NCBI RefSeq assembly: GCF_002884445.1
Contig: NZ_KZ614144.1
Location: forward strand, 4,446,094-4,510,093
From: Paenibacillus castaneae
Lineage (GTDB): Bacteria > Bacillota > Bacilli > Paenibacillales > Paenibacillaceae
Length of the DNA: 64,000 nt
Direction: 5' to 3'
Shown here: one piece after another, positions 63,953 through 64,000 of the stretch
Layout: every line of letters starts with the position of its first letter
Numbering within the stretch: position 1 is the stretch's first letter
The notes under the pieces: generated by a model
What the model saw: only the letters and a program-made list of their open reading frames with translations
Told to the model about the DNA's origin: nothing
Databases searched by the model: none
Translations under genes and position numbers: made by a program

Positions 63953-64000
63953 CATTCAACATGTGTCAAGTGTGTATACAGTAAAAAAACCAAACGGAAT
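63953..64000. other. Serine-recombinase att-like site D (attR type)
   Basis: Core CATTCAACATGTGTCAAGTG (63953-63972). The right flank is almost identical to that of site B (TGTGTATACAGT, then an A run, then CCAAACGGAAT). The left half differs and is attP-like. It is the right end of the element whose left end is site C; the match continues to the window edge. Confidence 0.65.

Larger units (their letters stand above)
63360..64000. other. Element right end without genes
   Basis: Contains a GC-rich hairpin GCCCC...GGGGC (63682-63704), a strong minus-strand terminator (63861-63892) and att-like site D. No coding frame is convincing. Confidence 0.5.

Noticed and set aside
1..64000. CRISPR array, rRNA or tRNA genes
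   Set aside because: No regularly spaced short repeats with unique spacers and no tRNA- or rRNA-like sequence were seen on reading both strands.

Overview
The window looks like chromosomal DNA of a Paenibacillus-like Bacillales bacterium. This is inferred from a 2,550-residue exported protein ending in three S-layer homology (SLH) domains, strong AGGAGG ribosome-binding sites with many TTG and GTG starts, many two-gene regulator/transporter cassettes, an AraC-regulated sugar locus, and GH2 and GH16 glycosidases. Base composition alternates between GC-richer core genes (31.8-45.4 kb, 46.6-50.1 kb) and AT-rich accessory blocks (about 13-21 kb and 25.7-31.4 kb).

Layout. 0-7.5 kb: a truncated secreted propeller-like protein; a small orphan transcription unit behind a MerR-type promoter; a GntR-regulated ABC exporter; a TetR/MFS efflux pair; a YdeI-like protein; a VOC-family remnant; and a WYL-domain regulator. 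7.7-14.9 kb: a defence island on the minus strand, with a tandem winged-helix nuclease, a membrane-anchored Mrr-like nuclease, an McrB-like ATPase and its DUF2357/PD-(D/E)XK partner. 15.6-21.3 kb: a 1,650-residue STAND-type NTPase with a C-terminal phospholipase-D-like domain, beside a decayed tyrosine integrase. 21.6-24.6 kb: beta-glucuronidase and a divergent AraC-type regulator that has lost half of its DNA-binding domain. 25.1-31.4 kb: a minus-strand operon controlled by an XRE protein with a hydrophobic tail (22-bp perfect operator at its promoter). It encodes a membrane protein with a predicted HNH-like nuclease motif, a coiled-coil tail-anchored protein with 54-residue repeats, a CbbX-like AAA+ ATPase and a broken helicase. 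31.8-45.4 kb: a three-gene exported operon (trypsin-like protease, Ig-like giant, SLH giant).

45.9-52.3 kb: a small Pro-rich protein, a MarR-controlled heterodimeric ABC exporter, and a divergent SDR/HxlR pair. 52.7-60.2 kb: an alpha/beta hydrolase, a response-regulator fragment, a GH16 lipoprotein with a cre-like site, an AraC regulator divergent from a Gfo/Idh oxidoreductase plus TIM-barrel epimerase operon, and an NCS1 permease. 60.6-64 kb: a collapsed integrative element with a serine recombinase pseudogene, its small upstream gene, an excisionase-like gene and a zinc-ribbon membrane protein.

Four directly oriented 20-bp sites (25344, 52535, 60579, 63953) punctuate the right half. Their half-sites can be assigned as attB and attP halves of a large serine recombinase: the first and third are attL-like, the fourth attR-like and the second an empty attB. 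The window can therefore be read as a composite, serially assembled island.

The strongest candidates for undescribed biology are the XRE/HNH-TM/coiled-coil/AAA+/helicase operon, the STAND-PLD protein, and the pair of exported loci that share an identical 20-bp upstream motif.
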